Source: an uncultured Spirochaetales bacterium (GTDB lineage: Bacteria; Spirochaetota; Spirochaetia; Sphaerochaetales; Sphaerochaetaceae). From it: a stretch of 52,036 nt of DNA. This document shows, piece after piece, positions 32,381 to 41,494 of this stretch; position 1 is the first letter of the stretch; each line of letters opens with the position of its first letter. The position numbers and the translations under genes were made by a program. The notes beneath the pieces are model-generated. The model was not told where the DNA came from, made no database searches, and worked only from the letters and a program-made list of their open reading frames with translations. The stretch spans positions 1-52,036 of the forward strand of contig CALXRC010000003.1 in the NCBI GenBank assembly GCA_944390865.1, written 5' to 3'.

Positions 32381-33427
32381 TCAGAGTTTGCCAGATGGAA
32401 GAGAGAGGCTGAGCGTGTTTTCTTTTTTCACAGCTGCCCTGAGCTGCAGCCTTTTTCCGCAGGACAGGCCTTCTTTCCAGGCAGTTTCATTGTAGATATG
32501 GCGGGCCTTCCGCCTGATGATCCTGGCATCCGGGTAGACGATCCTTCTTGTCCTGTCCTCATTGTCCCTGCTGATGATCATCAGAGCCTTTGCAGGGCTC
32601 TGTTCATCATTTCTCTCTTTTTCGAGTCGTTCTCTCAGCGCCTGCCTGACTCCGGCGTAGAAGTTGTTCGTGCCGCTGGCGCCTCTCAGCTCAGGCCTGC
32701 TCTTTCTTTCCTTCTTCAGCTCTCTCTCAAGCGCGTTTTCCAGCATGTCATACAGATAGCCTGCCACTTCCAGCTCATCTCTTGTTCCGAAGGCCCTGAG
32801 CACGGCAGAACCCTGATCATGAGTCTTAAGCACAAAGATTCCGGTCTGGTCCGAGACAATGCCTGCAAGGACAGCAGCCTTGAAGCTGATTCTTGAACGT
32901 GAAGAGGCCAGATCGCACATATAGACCGATTCCTCATCATCCTCTGCCTCCAGCGAGTATGATGCGACAAGCTGGCGCACCTTTTTCAATGCGGCCTCGC
33001 TCTCAGCGGCAAAAGGGGAAGAGGAGAGAGCCTTGAGCTTTCTCACTTTATCTATGATCCTCTGCTGCTTTGCCAGGTTCACCCGGCTGTGTCCCCAGTC
33101 TTCTCCGGCTCCTGTCTGGATGCACAGCTTTCTGAAGGAGGCATCATGAGCAAGCGAACCGTTCAGCCTGTAGTTGAGAAAATGGGCGCATTCATGCAGC
33201 ATGACATGAAAGACTATGTCCCAGCTCTGGTCAAGCAGGGTCTCCGACAGGCAGATCACATTCTGCTGCGGGCAATACTGTCCCAGCACATTCCCTGAGA
33301 GCATGGCAAAGCAGACAGGAGGACAGTCAAATGAACCGAGCACTTTTCCTGCTTCCTTCCTTAGCCTTGCGCTCAGTTCACGGACCCTGAGGCTGCAGCG
33401 GAGAATCATTCTTTCCATGAGCTGCAT
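32381..33427 (-). CDS. SprT-like zinc metalloprotease fused to DUF2786-type domain
   Basis: 348 residues from the ATG at 33427. Alternatives are ATG 33418 or an unlikely TTG at 33478; none has a good ribosome site. Residues about 15-100 are SprT-like: the zinc motif is HECAH (His78, Glu79, His82), with a further His at about 94. In SprT/Spartan proteases this domain cuts DNA-protein crosslinks. The middle region KVRKLKALSSSPFAAESEAALKKVRQLV is the helical repeat of DUF2786, followed by an alpha/beta domain like DUF7168. The C-terminus is basic and may bind DNA. First gene of the unit leading to aroA, ltaE and patB. The protease-DUF2786 combination also occurs in phage and plasmid proteins, so transfer is possible. 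Confidence 0.8.
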   Translation of the reverse strand: MQLMERMILRCSLRVRELSARLRKEAGKVLGSFDCPPVCFAMLSGNVLGQYCPQQNVICLSETLLDQSWDIVFHVMLHECAHFLNYRLNGSLAHDASFRKLCIQTGAGEDWGHSRVNLAKQQRIIDKVRKLKALSSSPFAAESEAALKKVRQLVASYSLEAEDDEESVYMCDLASSRSRISFKAAVLAGIVSDQTGIFVLKTHDQGSAVLRAFGTRDELEVAGYLYDMLENALERELKKERKSRPELRGASGTNNFYAGVRQALRERLEKERNDEQSPAKALMIISRDNEDRTRRIVYPDARIIRRKARHIYNETAWKEGLSCGKRLQLRAAVKKENTLSLSLPSGKL

Positions 33428-33461
33428 TCTGCCACAGCTTGATGCAAAATGAAAACCTTTC

Positions 33462-33490
33462 TTGTTCTCAGCTGGCAAAAACGTTAAGAT
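33462..33490 (+). promoter_or_regulatory. rimO promoter, likely leaderless
   Basis: TTGTTC (33462-33467), 17-nt spacer, TAAGAT (33485-33490), then 9 nt to the ATG at 33500. Only a weak AGGT lies between, so the transcript would start about 2-3 nt before the ATG. Confidence 0.45.
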
Positions 33491-33499
33491 TCAGGTCAA

Positions 33500-34828
33500 A
33501 TGAAAAAGATCTATGTTGAAAGTCTGGGCTGTGCCAAAAACCAGGTTGACAGCGAGATACTGCTCTCGCTGGCTGAGAAAGAGGGCTATTCTGCTGTAAG
33601 CCGGCCTTCTGATGCTGATGTCATTGTCGTTAACACTTGCGGCTTTATAGAGAGTGCTAAGAAAGAGGCGGTTGATACTTTCTTTTCTTTGCGCAATGCC
33701 TTTGAGGATAAGAAGATCGTGCTTGCCGGCTGTCTTGCCCAGCGCTATTTCGGTGAACTGGAGCTGGATGAGGCCGATGCGATTTTCGGCAATCATGACC
33801 TGTCTGCCTTTCCAGAAGTGCTCAGGCGGCTTGAGACAGAAAAGACCCAGGTCAGGCTCTGTCCTGAAGGAGACAGGTCAAAGTCTGACTGCAGGCGCAC
33901 TCAGCTGCTTTCAAGAAAGGGCAGCGCCTACCTCAAGATAAGCGAGGGCTGCAATCACAGATGCAATTACTGCGCGATTCCGCTGATCAGGGGCCCTCTC
34001 GTCTCCAGAAAGCGGGAGGACATCATCAGCGAAGCCAGAGATCTGATCTCACGCGGAGTGTGGGAGATCAATGTGGTGGCCCAGGATCTTGGCGCATGGG
34101 GCTCAGATTTTGCTGACGGAAAGGAGACTTTCACTTCCCTTATCGAAGAGCTTGCAGGCCTTGAGGGAGACTTTGTCCTGCGCATGCTTTACATTCACCC
34201 GGACACTTTCCCCATGGAGCTGATAGATACAGCTGCGCGCTGTCCGAAAATCCTGCCTTATTTCGATATCCCGTTTCAGCACAGCTGGCCGGGAGTGCTG
34301 AGGGGAATGAAGCGCACAGGAAGCAGGGAAAGCTATGTCAGCCTGATAAATGCCATTAGGGAAAGGATCCCTGATGCTGTGATCCGCTCCACGCTGATGC
34401 TTGGTTTTCCCGGAGAGGACGAGGAGGCCTTCAATGACCTTATGCGCTTTGTCGATGAGGCGCAGCTTGACTGGATGGGTTCCTTCCTCTACTCAAGGGA
34501 AGAGGATACTCCTGCCTACAGCATGAGAGGCGAGAGAGAGCACAGGAAGGCTCATAAGCAGGCTGCCGTCTGGCAGAATGAGCTTGAGGAAAAACAGACG
34601 CAGATCACCCAGAAGAGGCTTGAGCGCTTTGTCGGCAGGACTTACCGCGCCATTGTGGAAGAGCCTGTCGCCGGCGAGGATCTGGCAATCGCGAGAATCT
34701 ACAGCCAGGCTCCGGACGTGGACGGCCTTACTGTGATCATGGCAGAGGACCTGCATGAAGGTGACATCGTCACTGTAGGCATCCGTGCCGTGCGCGGCTT
34801 TGATCTGGAGGCTGTGCCTGTCAGATGA
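33500..34828 (+). CDS. rimO: ribosomal protein S12 methylthiotransferase
   Basis: 442 residues. Adds a methylthio group to the conserved Asp of ribosomal protein S12. The N-terminal UPF0004 domain has its three cluster cysteines (Cys11 in SLGCAKNQVDSE, Cys47 in NTCGFI, Cys78 in AGCLAQRY). The radical-SAM motif is CNHRCNYC (Cys151, 155, 158). A C-terminal TRAM domain follows (YRAIVEEP, GDIVTVGIRAVRGFDLEA). The sequence GCAKNxVDSE separates RimO from MiaB. Its stop overlaps the pcrA start by 4 nt. Confidence 0.96.
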   Translation: MKKIYVESLGCAKNQVDSEILLSLAEKEGYSAVSRPSDADVIVVNTCGFIESAKKEAVDTFFSLRNAFEDKKIVLAGCLAQRYFGELELDEADAIFGNHDLSAFPEVLRRLETEKTQVRLCPEGDRSKSDCRRTQLLSRKGSAYLKISEGCNHRCNYCAIPLIRGPLVSRKREDIISEARDLISRGVWEINVVAQDLGAWGSDFADGKETFTSLIEELAGLEGDFVLRMLYIHPDTFPMELIDTAARCPKILPYFDIPFQHSWPGVLRGMKRTGSRESYVSLINAIRERIPDAVIRSTLMLGFPGEDEEAFNDLMRFVDEAQLDWMGSFLYSREEDTPAYSMRGEREHRKAHKQAAVWQNELEEKQTQITQKRLERFVGRTYRAIVEEPVAGEDLAIARIYSQAPDVDGLTVIMAEDLHEGDIVTVGIRAVRGFDLEAVPVR

Positions 34829-37041
34829 ATGACTTACTTTCATGTCTGAATGAGCCGCAGAAGGAGGCTGTGCTGGACTTTGATCACAGTCTCCTTGTCC
34901 TTGCCGGAGCCGGATCCGGCAAGACCCGCGTCATAACATCAAAAATTGTCCATGCCCTGCTGGAAGAAGGCTACAGGCCATGGCAGATTCTTGCCGTCAC
35001 GTTCACAAACAAGGCCGCACGCGAGATGAGAGACCGCGTCGAGTCAATGCTTGCGCCTTATTCCGGCATAGATATCAGTCCTCTTGAAATAAAGACTTTC
35101 CACTCATACGGAGCAGGCCTGCTGAGGCGCTATGCTTCCGCAATCGGCTATCCTTCTACTTTTAATATTTATGATGATTCGGACAGCCAGTCTCTGTTCC
35201 AGAGTCTCTATCCTGAACTGGACAAGGCTTCCGTCAGGGCGTACTGCAAGAGAATATCGCTGCTCAAGGACAGGGGAATCGGCCCAGATGAATGCGAAGA
35301 GGAGGATCTTCCTCTCTTCAGGATGCGCTACAAGGCCTATGAGCGCAAGCTCAGGGAGAGCCAGTGCATGGATTTTGCCGATCTGATCATCAGGGCAAAC
35401 GAGCTGCTGGAGACAGATGAGGAGATCCGCTCTTATATCAGAAGGCGCTACCGCCTGATTCTTGTGGATGAGTATCAGGACTCCAACGGCAGCCAGTTCA
35501 GGCTGCTGAAGAATATCACCGGAGAGGGAACCCAGCTTGTCGTCGTGGGCGACGATGATCAGAGCATCTACCGTTTCCGCGGCGCTGAGATCGGCAACAT
35601 ACTGCATTTTGAGTCAGACTACAGCAATGTGCGCGTGATCAAGCTTGAGGAGAACTACCGTTCGACAAAAAGCATAATCGCCCTTTCTTCTGCCCTGATC
35701 AGCAAGAACAGGAGCAGGCATGAGAAGACTCTTTTCACCAACAATGAGCAGGGCGAGCTGCCCAGAATCCTCAACTGCTACAACGAGGCGGATGAGGCCA
35801 TGCAGGTCAGCTCTCTCATCATGTCCGCTCTGGGCTCAAGCGATACGGCTGTCCTTTTCCGCACAAACGCCCAGTCGCGTGCCTTTGAGGAATGCCTGAC
35901 AAGGTGCAAGATCAGGTATCAGGTGGTCGGAGCCCTCCGCTTCTATGAACGCGAGGAAGTCAAGGACATGCTTGCCGTCTTCTCATTCCTTCTCAACCCC
36001 AGGGATCAGGTTTCATTTTCGAGGATCATCAACAAGCCTGCCAGGGGTGTCGGAAAGACGTCAGTGCAGAAGATCATTGACTTCAATCCCCATCTTGCCG
36101 ACTCAATGCGCGAACTGGCTGTCTCAGGACAGCTGACACGAAGCGCGAAGAGCGGGGTGGAAGCCTTCCTCTGCTATTACGATGAGGCGAAGAAGCGTCT
36201 GGAGGACTGTTCTTCCCTGAGCGACTTCGCAACCTGGTGCATGAATGAGTTCGGCATCTATTCGCTGTATGAGAAGGAAGCTGATCCCGCACAGAGAAGG
36301 GCGAGGCTGGAAAACCTCAACAGCCTTGTTGCCGCTGTCAGCGGCTATCAGCCTTCGTATCAGGGCCTGTCAGACTTTCTTGAGTCAATCACCCTCGATT
36401 CCTCAAGCCTGCCCGGCAGTGAAGAGACGAACCGCATCTCTGCTGACAAGAATGTGGTGAAGCTTATCACAATGCACAACACAAAGGGTCTTGAGTTTGA
36501 CACTGTCTTCGTCACAGGACTTGAGGATGACATCATTCCGGGCTCCAGAGCCGGAATGACAGAGTCTGATGTGGAAGAAGAGCGCAGGATTCTCTATGTC
36601 GCGATGACGAGGGCCAGAAAGCAGCTGTATCTGTCCTGGGCCTGCAGGCGGATGATGTGGGGCAGCTACATGAACCAGATTCCGTGCCGTTTCTTCTCTG
36701 ACCTGCCTCAGAATCTTTACAGGGGTCAGATCGCGAGAGGCCGGGAGGTCACGTCCAGCTCATCTTCCTACACACAGCGCTATGCCTATACAAGCCGGAT
36801 CCATGACAGGAGCGCGGACAGTCAGGAAAACAGGTTCCCCGAGCCTGAAGTCAGAAAGACAGAGAGAGTGAAGAACACGGCAGTCTTCAGGGCAGGTGAC
36901 AGGATCTACTCTCCGGATTATGGTGAGGGCGTCATAGTCTCTGCTGACATCAAGGGAGACAAGACGATAGTGAGAGTCAGCTACGACTCAGGACGCAAGA
37001 GCATTTACAACACAGCCTTCTGCAATCTGAAAAAGCTGTGA
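34825..37041 (+). CDS. pcrA: ATP-dependent DNA helicase PcrA/UvrD
   Basis: 738 residues. SF1A 3'-5' helicase for repair and conflict resolution. Motifs in order: LNEPQKEAV (Q motif), GAGSGKTRV (28-36), VTFTNKAAREM, TFHSYGAGLLRRYA, LVDEYQDSN, GDDDQSIYRFRGA, LEENYRST, TMHNTKGLEFDTVFV, ILYVAMTRARKQLY. The C-terminal module FRAGDRIYSPDYGEGVIVSAD is the Tudor-like RNA-polymerase-binding domain of PcrA. Coupled to rimO by ATGA. Terminator overlaps its stop codon. Confidence 0.95.
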   Translation: MNDLLSCLNEPQKEAVLDFDHSLLVLAGAGSGKTRVITSKIVHALLEEGYRPWQILAVTFTNKAAREMRDRVESMLAPYSGIDISPLEIKTFHSYGAGLLRRYASAIGYPSTFNIYDDSDSQSLFQSLYPELDKASVRAYCKRISLLKDRGIGPDECEEEDLPLFRMRYKAYERKLRESQCMDFADLIIRANELLETDEEIRSYIRRRYRLILVDEYQDSNGSQFRLLKNITGEGTQLVVVGDDDQSIYRFRGAEIGNILHFESDYSNVRVIKLEENYRSTKSIIALSSALISKNRSRHEKTLFTNNEQGELPRILNCYNEADEAMQVSSLIMSALGSSDTAVLFRTNAQSRAFEECLTRCKIRYQVVGALRFYEREEVKDMLAVFSFLLNPRDQVSFSRIINKPARGVGKTSVQKIIDFNPHLADSMRELAVSGQLTRSAKSGVEAFLCYYDEAKKRLEDCSSLSDFATWCMNEFGIYSLYEKEADPAQRRARLENLNSLVAAVSGYQPSYQGLSDFLESITLDSSSLPGSEETNRISADKNVVKLITMHNTKGLEFDTVFVTGLEDDIIPGSRAGMTESDVEEERRILYVAMTRARKQLYLSWACRRMMWGSYMNQIPCRFFSDLPQNLYRGQIARGREVTSSSSSYTQRYAYTSRIHDRSADSQENRFPEPEVRKTERVKNTAVFRAGDRIYSPDYGEGVIVSADIKGDKTIVRVSYDSGRKSIYNTAFCNLKKL

Positions 37042-37058
37042 TCTGCCGCTTTTTCTTT
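37029..37058 (+). terminator. terminator overlapping the pcrA stop
   Basis: GAAAAAGC (37029-37036), 11-nt loop, GCTTTTTC (37048-37055), then TTTTC. The stem begins inside the last codons of pcrA. Confidence 0.7.
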
Positions 37059-37066
37059 TCAGGTAC

Positions 37067-37096
37067 TGGACAAAGATACAGAAGAAAGGCTAAAGT
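37067..37096 (+). promoter_or_regulatory. rplM-rpsI promoter
   Basis: TGGACA (37067-37072), 18-nt spacer, TAAAGT (37091-37096). Predicted start near 37103, giving a leader of about 210 nt. Confidence 0.5.
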
Positions 37097-37102
37097 GTGT
37101 CT

Positions 37103-37315
37103 TGCGTTTCTCCAATGGAGAAGCCGTTTCTTTGTGTGCGCATCTGATCCTGAAAAGATCTGTGCGGGATTCCGTCAGGGCTGACGGAAGGAAAAGAGAC
37201 TGTTTTAGAAGCCTTTCCCCGCTGAGACAGCATTTTCCTTCTTCCTGAAAACGGAAATGGTGAGCCTGCATAATGCGGACATGGAAGATGAGAAAAACTT
37301 ATAAGGAAAAATGGT
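37103..37315 (+). promoter_or_regulatory. structured 5' leader of rplM-rpsI (candidate r-protein autoregulatory element)
   Basis: The leader has clean helices: TTCTCC-AAT-GGAGAA (37108-37122), TTCCGTCA-GGGC-TGACGGAA (37170-37189, perfect 8 bp), an enclosing GCGGG/CCCGC (37164-37168/37218-37222) and TTTCC/GGAAA near 37234-37257. In several phyla L13 operons carry a leader bound by the ribosomal protein itself. This one has no similarity I can name, so autoregulation by L13 or S9 is inference. No open frame of size lies in it. Confidence 0.5.
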
Positions 37316-37744
37316 ATGAAGACTATTTTTGTAAAACCGCAGACAGTCGAGAAGAAGTGGTATCTTATCGATGCGGAAGGTAAGAATCTTGGTCGTGTCG
37401 CCGTTGCTGCTGCCAGAATTCTCAGAGGCAAGAACAAGCCTGAGTATGTTCCTCACCAGGACATGGGTGATTACGTGATCATCATCAATGCAGCCAAGGC
37501 AACAGTCACTGGCAATAAGGTTGATGACAAGAAGTACTATCGTCATTCAATGTATCCAGGCGGACTTTCTGTCGAGACTTATGGTCAGCTCATTGAGAGA
37601 AAGCCTACTTATCCTATGGAACACGCTGTAAAGGGTATGCTTCCTCATGGAAAGCTTGGAAGATCACTTTTTACAAACCTCAAGGTATATGCAGGCAGCG
37701 AGCATCCGCATGCAGCACAGAAGCCTGTTGTGGTTGAGCTTTAA
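37316..37744 (+). CDS. rplM: 50S ribosomal protein L13
   Basis: 142 residues, exact family length. The N-terminus [21 protein letters not shown] continues into [20 protein letters not shown]. Family landmarks [21 protein letters not shown] and the [11 protein letters not shown] stretch are intact. ATAAGGA lies 8 nt before the ATG at 37316; the ATG at 37311 is out of frame and stops after two codons. Co-transcribed with rpsI, the usual pair. Confidence 0.98.
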   Translation: MKTIFVKPQTVEKKWYLIDAEGKNLGRVAVAAARILRGKNKPEYVPHQDMGDYVIIINAAKATVTGNKVDDKKYYRHSMYPGGLSVETYGQLIERKPTYPMEHAVKGMLPHGKLGRSLFTNLKVYAGSEHPHAAQKPVVVEL

Positions 37745-37755
37745 GGAGAATGAAG

Positions 37756-38178
37756 ATGGCCAAGAAAGCAGTTGAAAAGAAAGAAATTGTAAATCTCGGA
37801 CACGGAACAGGCCGCCGCAAGACTTCTGTTGCACGTGTATACCTCAGAGAGGGCAGCGGAGTCATCACAGTAAACGGCAAGCCTCTGGAAGAGTATTTTG
37901 CTGATGCTGTTTCCGTTTTCACAGTAAAGCAGCCTCTCGTTGTCACAGAGACTGCAGACAAGTACGATGTGCTCATCAATGTCTGCGGCGGCGGAATCAA
38001 GGGACAGGCAGGAGCCTGCCGCCATGGTATTGCCCGCGCCCTGTGCGATGAGAACAGCGAAGCATACAGAGCTGCACTTCATGCTGCCGGCTTCATGACA
38101 CGCGACCCGAGAATGGTCGAGAGAAAGAAGTACGGAAGACGCGGTGCAAGAAGGCGCTTCCAGTTCTCAAAGAGATAA
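37756..38178 (+). CDS. rpsI: 30S ribosomal protein S9
   Basis: 140 residues from the ATG at 37756. The earlier ATG at 37750 is only 1 nt after AAGGAG, while 37756 is at the right 7-nt distance. Family pieces: [19 protein letters not shown], the [19 protein letters not shown] segment, and the basic C-terminal tail ending FQFSKR that reaches the decoding site. Directly downstream of rplM, ending in a strong terminator. Confidence 0.98.
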   Translation: MAKKAVEKKEIVNLGHGTGRRKTSVARVYLREGSGVITVNGKPLEEYFADAVSVFTVKQPLVVTETADKYDVLINVCGGGIKGQAGACRHGIARALCDENSEAYRAALHAAGFMTRDPRMVERKKYGRRGARRRFQFSKR

Positions 38179-38200
38179 GTCAGCTTATCTTTCAGAACAG

Positions 38201-38227
38201 GCCGTTCCCCAGCTGGAACGGCTTTTT
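38201..38227 (+). terminator. terminator of rplM-rpsI
   Basis: Perfect 8-bp stem GCCGTTCC (38201-38208), 6-nt loop, GGAACGGC (38215-38222), then TTTTT. Textbook intrinsic terminator. Confidence 0.93.
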
Positions 38228-38303
38228 CATATTCCGGCGTGTGCATTAATGCTGTCAGTGTGCTGGTGAAAATGCAGATTGCGTGAAATCTGTCTGCATG
38301 TTA

Positions 38304-38331
38304 TTGACATTGCATTTACGCTGATGATAAA
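38304..38331 (+). promoter_or_regulatory. promoter of the YkgJ-family gene, likely leaderless
   Basis: Consensus TTGACA (38304-38309), 16-nt spacer, GATAAA (38326-38331). Start predicted at 38338 or so, about 7 nt before the ATG at 38345, too short for a ribosome site. Confidence 0.5.
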
Positions 38332-38344
38332 AACATTTTCCGTT

Positions 38345-38965
38345 ATGAGCATAAGAGAAGAAAAAGCCTTTGAAGGAACTAGTCTTTACAGCGATGTATG
38401 CACAATAAACAGCTATTACAGCTCAATCGAAAACGACTTTGATGCCTTTTCTGATACATTCAACATTCACTGTCCGGCTGTCTGCGGACGATGCTGCGAG
38501 CATTTCATCCCTGACATAACCTATCTTGAGGCCCTGGCTCTTGCCTGGGAGCTTGGAATAAGGCAGGACAGGGATCTGGACTTTCTCATTGACTGGCACA
38601 GAAACCATGATTACTGTCCCCTGTACAATGCCGTGACTCACCGCTGCACAGCCTATGCGGTGCGGCCTGTCATCTGCCGCGTCTTCTGTTCCAGCGCCAG
38701 CAGGACAAAGGAGGGCCTCAGCTTCCGCGGCTGCAGGTTTTCCGTTCAGCCTGAAGGGATGCCTGCGAGCCTTTCTGACAAGGCTCTCTCCAGTGCCGGA
38801 TTCCATGTTCCCGTGATGAGTGACTACGGAGAGAAGATTGACAGCCTGCAGGCTTCCAGCGAGCGCATACTGCTTGATGATGCCGTTCTCAGCGCATGGT
38901 CCAAGATCCGGCTCATCCAGAGCATCTGCCTGACCGGTGATGACGAGTCAGGCCGGGCCGGTTAG
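38345..38965 (+). CDS. YkgJ-family cysteine cluster protein (putative Zn/Fe-chelating)
   Basis: 206 residues from the ATG at 38345; longer frames would include the promoter. The cysteine pattern of PF03692 is clear: CPAVCGRCCEHF near residue 45, then CPLYNAVTHRCTAYAVRPVICRVF and a later FRGCRF, eight or more conserved cysteines. Such proteins are predicted to bind zinc or an iron-sulfur cluster; a role in modification of other proteins has been suggested for some, but none is established here. No ribosome site is visible. Its stop lies 2 nt from the stop of the opposite-strand FAD oxidoreductase. Confidence 0.82.
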   Translation: MSIREEKAFEGTSLYSDVCTINSYYSSIENDFDAFSDTFNIHCPAVCGRCCEHFIPDITYLEALALAWELGIRQDRDLDFLIDWHRNHDYCPLYNAVTHRCTAYAVRPVICRVFCSSASRTKEGLSFRGCRFSVQPEGMPASLSDKALSSAGFHVPVMSDYGEKIDSLQASSERILLDDAVLSAWSKIRLIQSICLTGDDESGRAG

Positions 38966-38967
38966 AT

Positions 38968-40251
38968 TCAGATATAGTCTTTCATGCCGTCTGCAGCCCT
39001 GATGCCGCTTGCCCAGGCTCCGGTAATGCCGCGGCTTGTTCCTGCACCGTCTCCTGCGAAGAAGACTGACTCTGCAACCTGGAAATGCTCATCCCTGTAC
39101 TGGGGCTTGTTTGCATAGAGCTTTATCTCCGGGTAATACATGATTGTGCTCGGATGGAGAATGCCTGGCACGATCGTGTCAAGATTCTTCAGTGCCGACC
39201 ATATGTAACGCAGTATCTTTGACGGCATGGCAAGCGAGATATCGCTTGGGCTGGCGCCTGTAAGCGTCGGCTTGAAATCATAAAGATCTCCGTTGAAAGT
39301 GGCTGCCTTGCTTCTTCTTCCCAGACGGAAATCGCCGACACGCTGCATGAGAGGCTTTCCTCCGCCCATGAGCGCGGCCATAAGTCCCAGATGCTCTGCG
39401 AACTCCTGCCCGCTGGCCAGGGGCTCGGTGAAGCGCACTGTCTTCAGCAGTGCGAAGTTGACAAGTCCGTTGTTCTTAGACTCATCGGCAGCATAGGCAT
39501 GGCCGTTCACAGAGTACCAGATGTCTCCACGGCCTGTTGCGTATTTCTCTCTTACTACATGGGCGTTGCCGCTGTTAGTGCAGAACGTGCGGACCTTTTC
39601 CTTGAAGTAGAACTTAGGGTCATAATAGTCCCTGACAATAGGATAGTGCTCAATGCGTGTCTCAACGCGTATGCCGACATCGACAATGTTGTCCACAAAG
39701 GGCACATCAAGGCTCTGCATGACTTCCTGCAGGAAGTGGAAGCCCTGTCTTCCCGGTGCGACAAGTATTGTCCTGTAGCCCAGCGTTCTCTTGTCAGTCG
39801 TTATAGTCTTTGCCTTGTTGTCAATGCTGAGCATCGTCTCTCCCAGAGAGAGCTCCACATCCGACTGCCTCAGTTTCTGCTGAAGCTGCTTGATCAGCTC
39901 CAGGCCGCCGTCAGTGCCCAGATGAGTCTGCCTGATCTCAAGCAGTGAACAGCCGAGTCTGGTTGCTCTTGCCTGGTAAGTCTCAATATTCGACTTGGGC
40001 ATGATGTCCGGCTTCAGAAACTCGATGACCTGGGCTAGATAGGCATTTGCCATATCCTCTTCCCAGTATTCCAGCGGAAAGCCGATGGGGAAGGTGAAGT
40101 TCATCTTGCAGTCATTGCGCATGCCTCCTGTTGAATAGGGCGCCTTGTCAATCATCAGTATCCTTGCCTTCTTGCCTGATTTTATCAGCGAGAAAGCCGC
40201 ACCCATTCCGGCAGGTCCGGAACCCACAATTATCACATCATAGCTTTCCAT
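38968..40251 (-). CDS. FAD-dependent NAD(P)/FAD oxidoreductase (COG2509-like)
   Basis: 427 residues from the ATG at 40251 (MESYDVIIVGSGPAGMGAA), with GAGGAAAA just upstream inside thiI. The dinucleotide-binding GSGPAG is at residues 10-15. A second FAD contact, FFAGDGAGTSRGITGAWASG, is near the C-terminus. The middle resembles uncharacterised flavin dehydrogenases of COG2509 with HI0933-like topology. Substrate unknown. It starts 1 nt after the thiI stop, so it is coupled to the sulfur-transfer genes, but no direct role there is established. Confidence 0.85.
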   Translation of the reverse strand: MESYDVIIVGSGPAGMGAAFSLIKSGKKARILMIDKAPYSTGGMRNDCKMNFTFPIGFPLEYWEEDMANAYLAQVIEFLKPDIMPKSNIETYQARATRLGCSLLEIRQTHLGTDGGLELIKQLQQKLRQSDVELSLGETMLSIDNKAKTITTDKRTLGYRTILVAPGRQGFHFLQEVMQSLDVPFVDNIVDVGIRVETRIEHYPIVRDYYDPKFYFKEKVRTFCTNSGNAHVVREKYATGRGDIWYSVNGHAYAADESKNNGLVNFALLKTVRFTEPLASGQEFAEHLGLMAALMGGGKPLMQRVGDFRLGRRSKAATFNGDLYDFKPTLTGASPSDISLAMPSKILRYIWSALKNLDTIVPGILHPSTIMYYPEIKLYANKPQYRDEHFQVAESVFFAGDGAGTSRGITGAWASGIRAADGMKDYI

Positions 40252-40252
40252 A

Positions 40253-41494
40253 TCAGTTTTCCTCTTCTTCTGCTCTGTTCCTGTCAAGATGCGAGGCAAA
40301 GGACCAGACGCCGGTTTCCTCTCCTCTGGCATTGTACGAATAAATCTTTGTCTCCTTTAAGGCCCCGTCAATAAACTCCTGCATGCCCAGCGACTCGTAA
40401 TGTTCCTTCATCACAGCCTTGTCAGGATTTGTCACAGGGTGCTTGGGAGAGAAGATGACGCAGCAGTCTTCGTAAGGCAGAATTGACGTCTCGTATGTGT
40501 CAATGTGTCTGGCAACTGAGATGATCTCCTCTTTGTCAAAGCCGACAAGAGGTCTCAGGACAAGGTAGTCAGCCATGCTGTCCGTGAATGACATGGCTGC
40601 AAGAGTCTGGCTTGCCACCTGGCTCAGGGCTTCGCCTGTCACAATACACTGCATGCCTTCAGTGCTGACCACCTGGCTTGCAAGCTTCATCATGCTGGCC
40701 CTGAACATCAGCGTCGTGGCATCTTCCATTGCCTTCTGTCTGATGTTCAGCTGTCCCTGAGTGAACGGGACGACGAAAAGCCTAGTGCCGTTGAGGTAGG
40801 GAGCGATTTTTGAGGCCAGGGTCTTCACTTTCTCAAGCGCCTCGTCGCTTGTGTACGGATAGGCATGGAAGTAGAGGCAGTCAAGCTTCAGGCCGCGCTT
40901 TGCCATCTCAAAACCGGCTACAGGGCTGTCTATGCCTCCGCTGAGCAGCAGCAGGCCGCGTCCTGCAGTGCCTGCCGGCAGACCTCCGGGGCCTCTGCCT
41001 GAATCTGTGTACATGAAGGCCTGATTGCGGATTTCGATATGGAAGACAAGATCAGGGTTTCTCAGATCGACAGTCAGCTCCGGTCTTATTTCATGAATGA
41101 CCTCGGCTATCATGCAGGCCAGATCATAGCTGTGCACAGGAAAGCTCTTGTCCTCGCGCTTTGCCGCGACCTTGAATGTCTTCCAGTTCCTTTCCCCGCT
41201 GCCCTGTATGAGCGCTGCCGCCTGTTTCCTGATCACTTCAGGATCTTTCTCGCACATGATGGCGCGGGCCCAGCCTACAATGCCGAAAGTTGTTGAAAGC
41301 GCTCTCTCAATCTGCTGGGCAGGGCAGTCCTCGTCGACATGGAGGAAGAGCCGTCCTTTCTGGCGTTCCGCTGATGAGTGATAAGGACGAAGCTTGTCCT
41401 TGATATTGTTTTTCAGCCTCTTTTCAAAAAAGGCCCTGTTTAGTCCTTTGAGAGATATCTCTCCTTCCTTGATCAGATAAAGTTGTTTAGCCAT
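40253..41494 (-). CDS. thiI: tRNA 4-thiouridine synthase ThiI
   Basis: 413 residues. N-terminal ferredoxin-like and THUMP domains (1-170), then the adenylating PP-loop SGGIDSP (185-191). Makes s4U in tRNA. The catalytic Cys of the acceptor site is in the CCVIFSPKHP segment near residue 345. No C-terminal rhodanese domain, as in Bacillus, where a dedicated cysteine desulfurase gives sulfur directly. That partner is the gene immediately upstream, which overlaps by 8 nt. Confidence 0.95.
   Translation of the reverse strand: MAKQLYLIKEGEISLKGLNRAFFEKRLKNNIKDKLRPYHSSAERQKGRLFLHVDEDCPAQQIERALSTTFGIVGWARAIMCEKDPEVIRKQAAALIQGSGERNWKTFKVAAKREDKSFPVHSYDLACMIAEVIHEIRPELTVDLRNPDLVFHIEIRNQAFMYTDSGRGPGGLPAGTAGRGLLLLSGGIDSPVAGFEMAKRGLKLDCLYFHAYPYTSDEALEKVKTLASKIAPYLNGTRLFVVPFTQGQLNIRQKAMEDATTLMFRASMMKLASQVVSTEGMQCIVTGEALSQVASQTLAAMSFTDSMADYLVLRPLVGFDKEEIISVARHIDTYETSILPYEDCCVIFSPKHPVTNPDKAVMKEHYESLGMQEFIDGALKETKIYSYNARGEETGVWSFASHLDRNRAEEEEN

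Noticed and set aside
38279..38344. N-terminal extension of the YkgJ protein
   Set aside because: The extra codons start at a TTG and cover the TTGACA/GATAAA promoter; conserved protein begins after the ATG at 38345.
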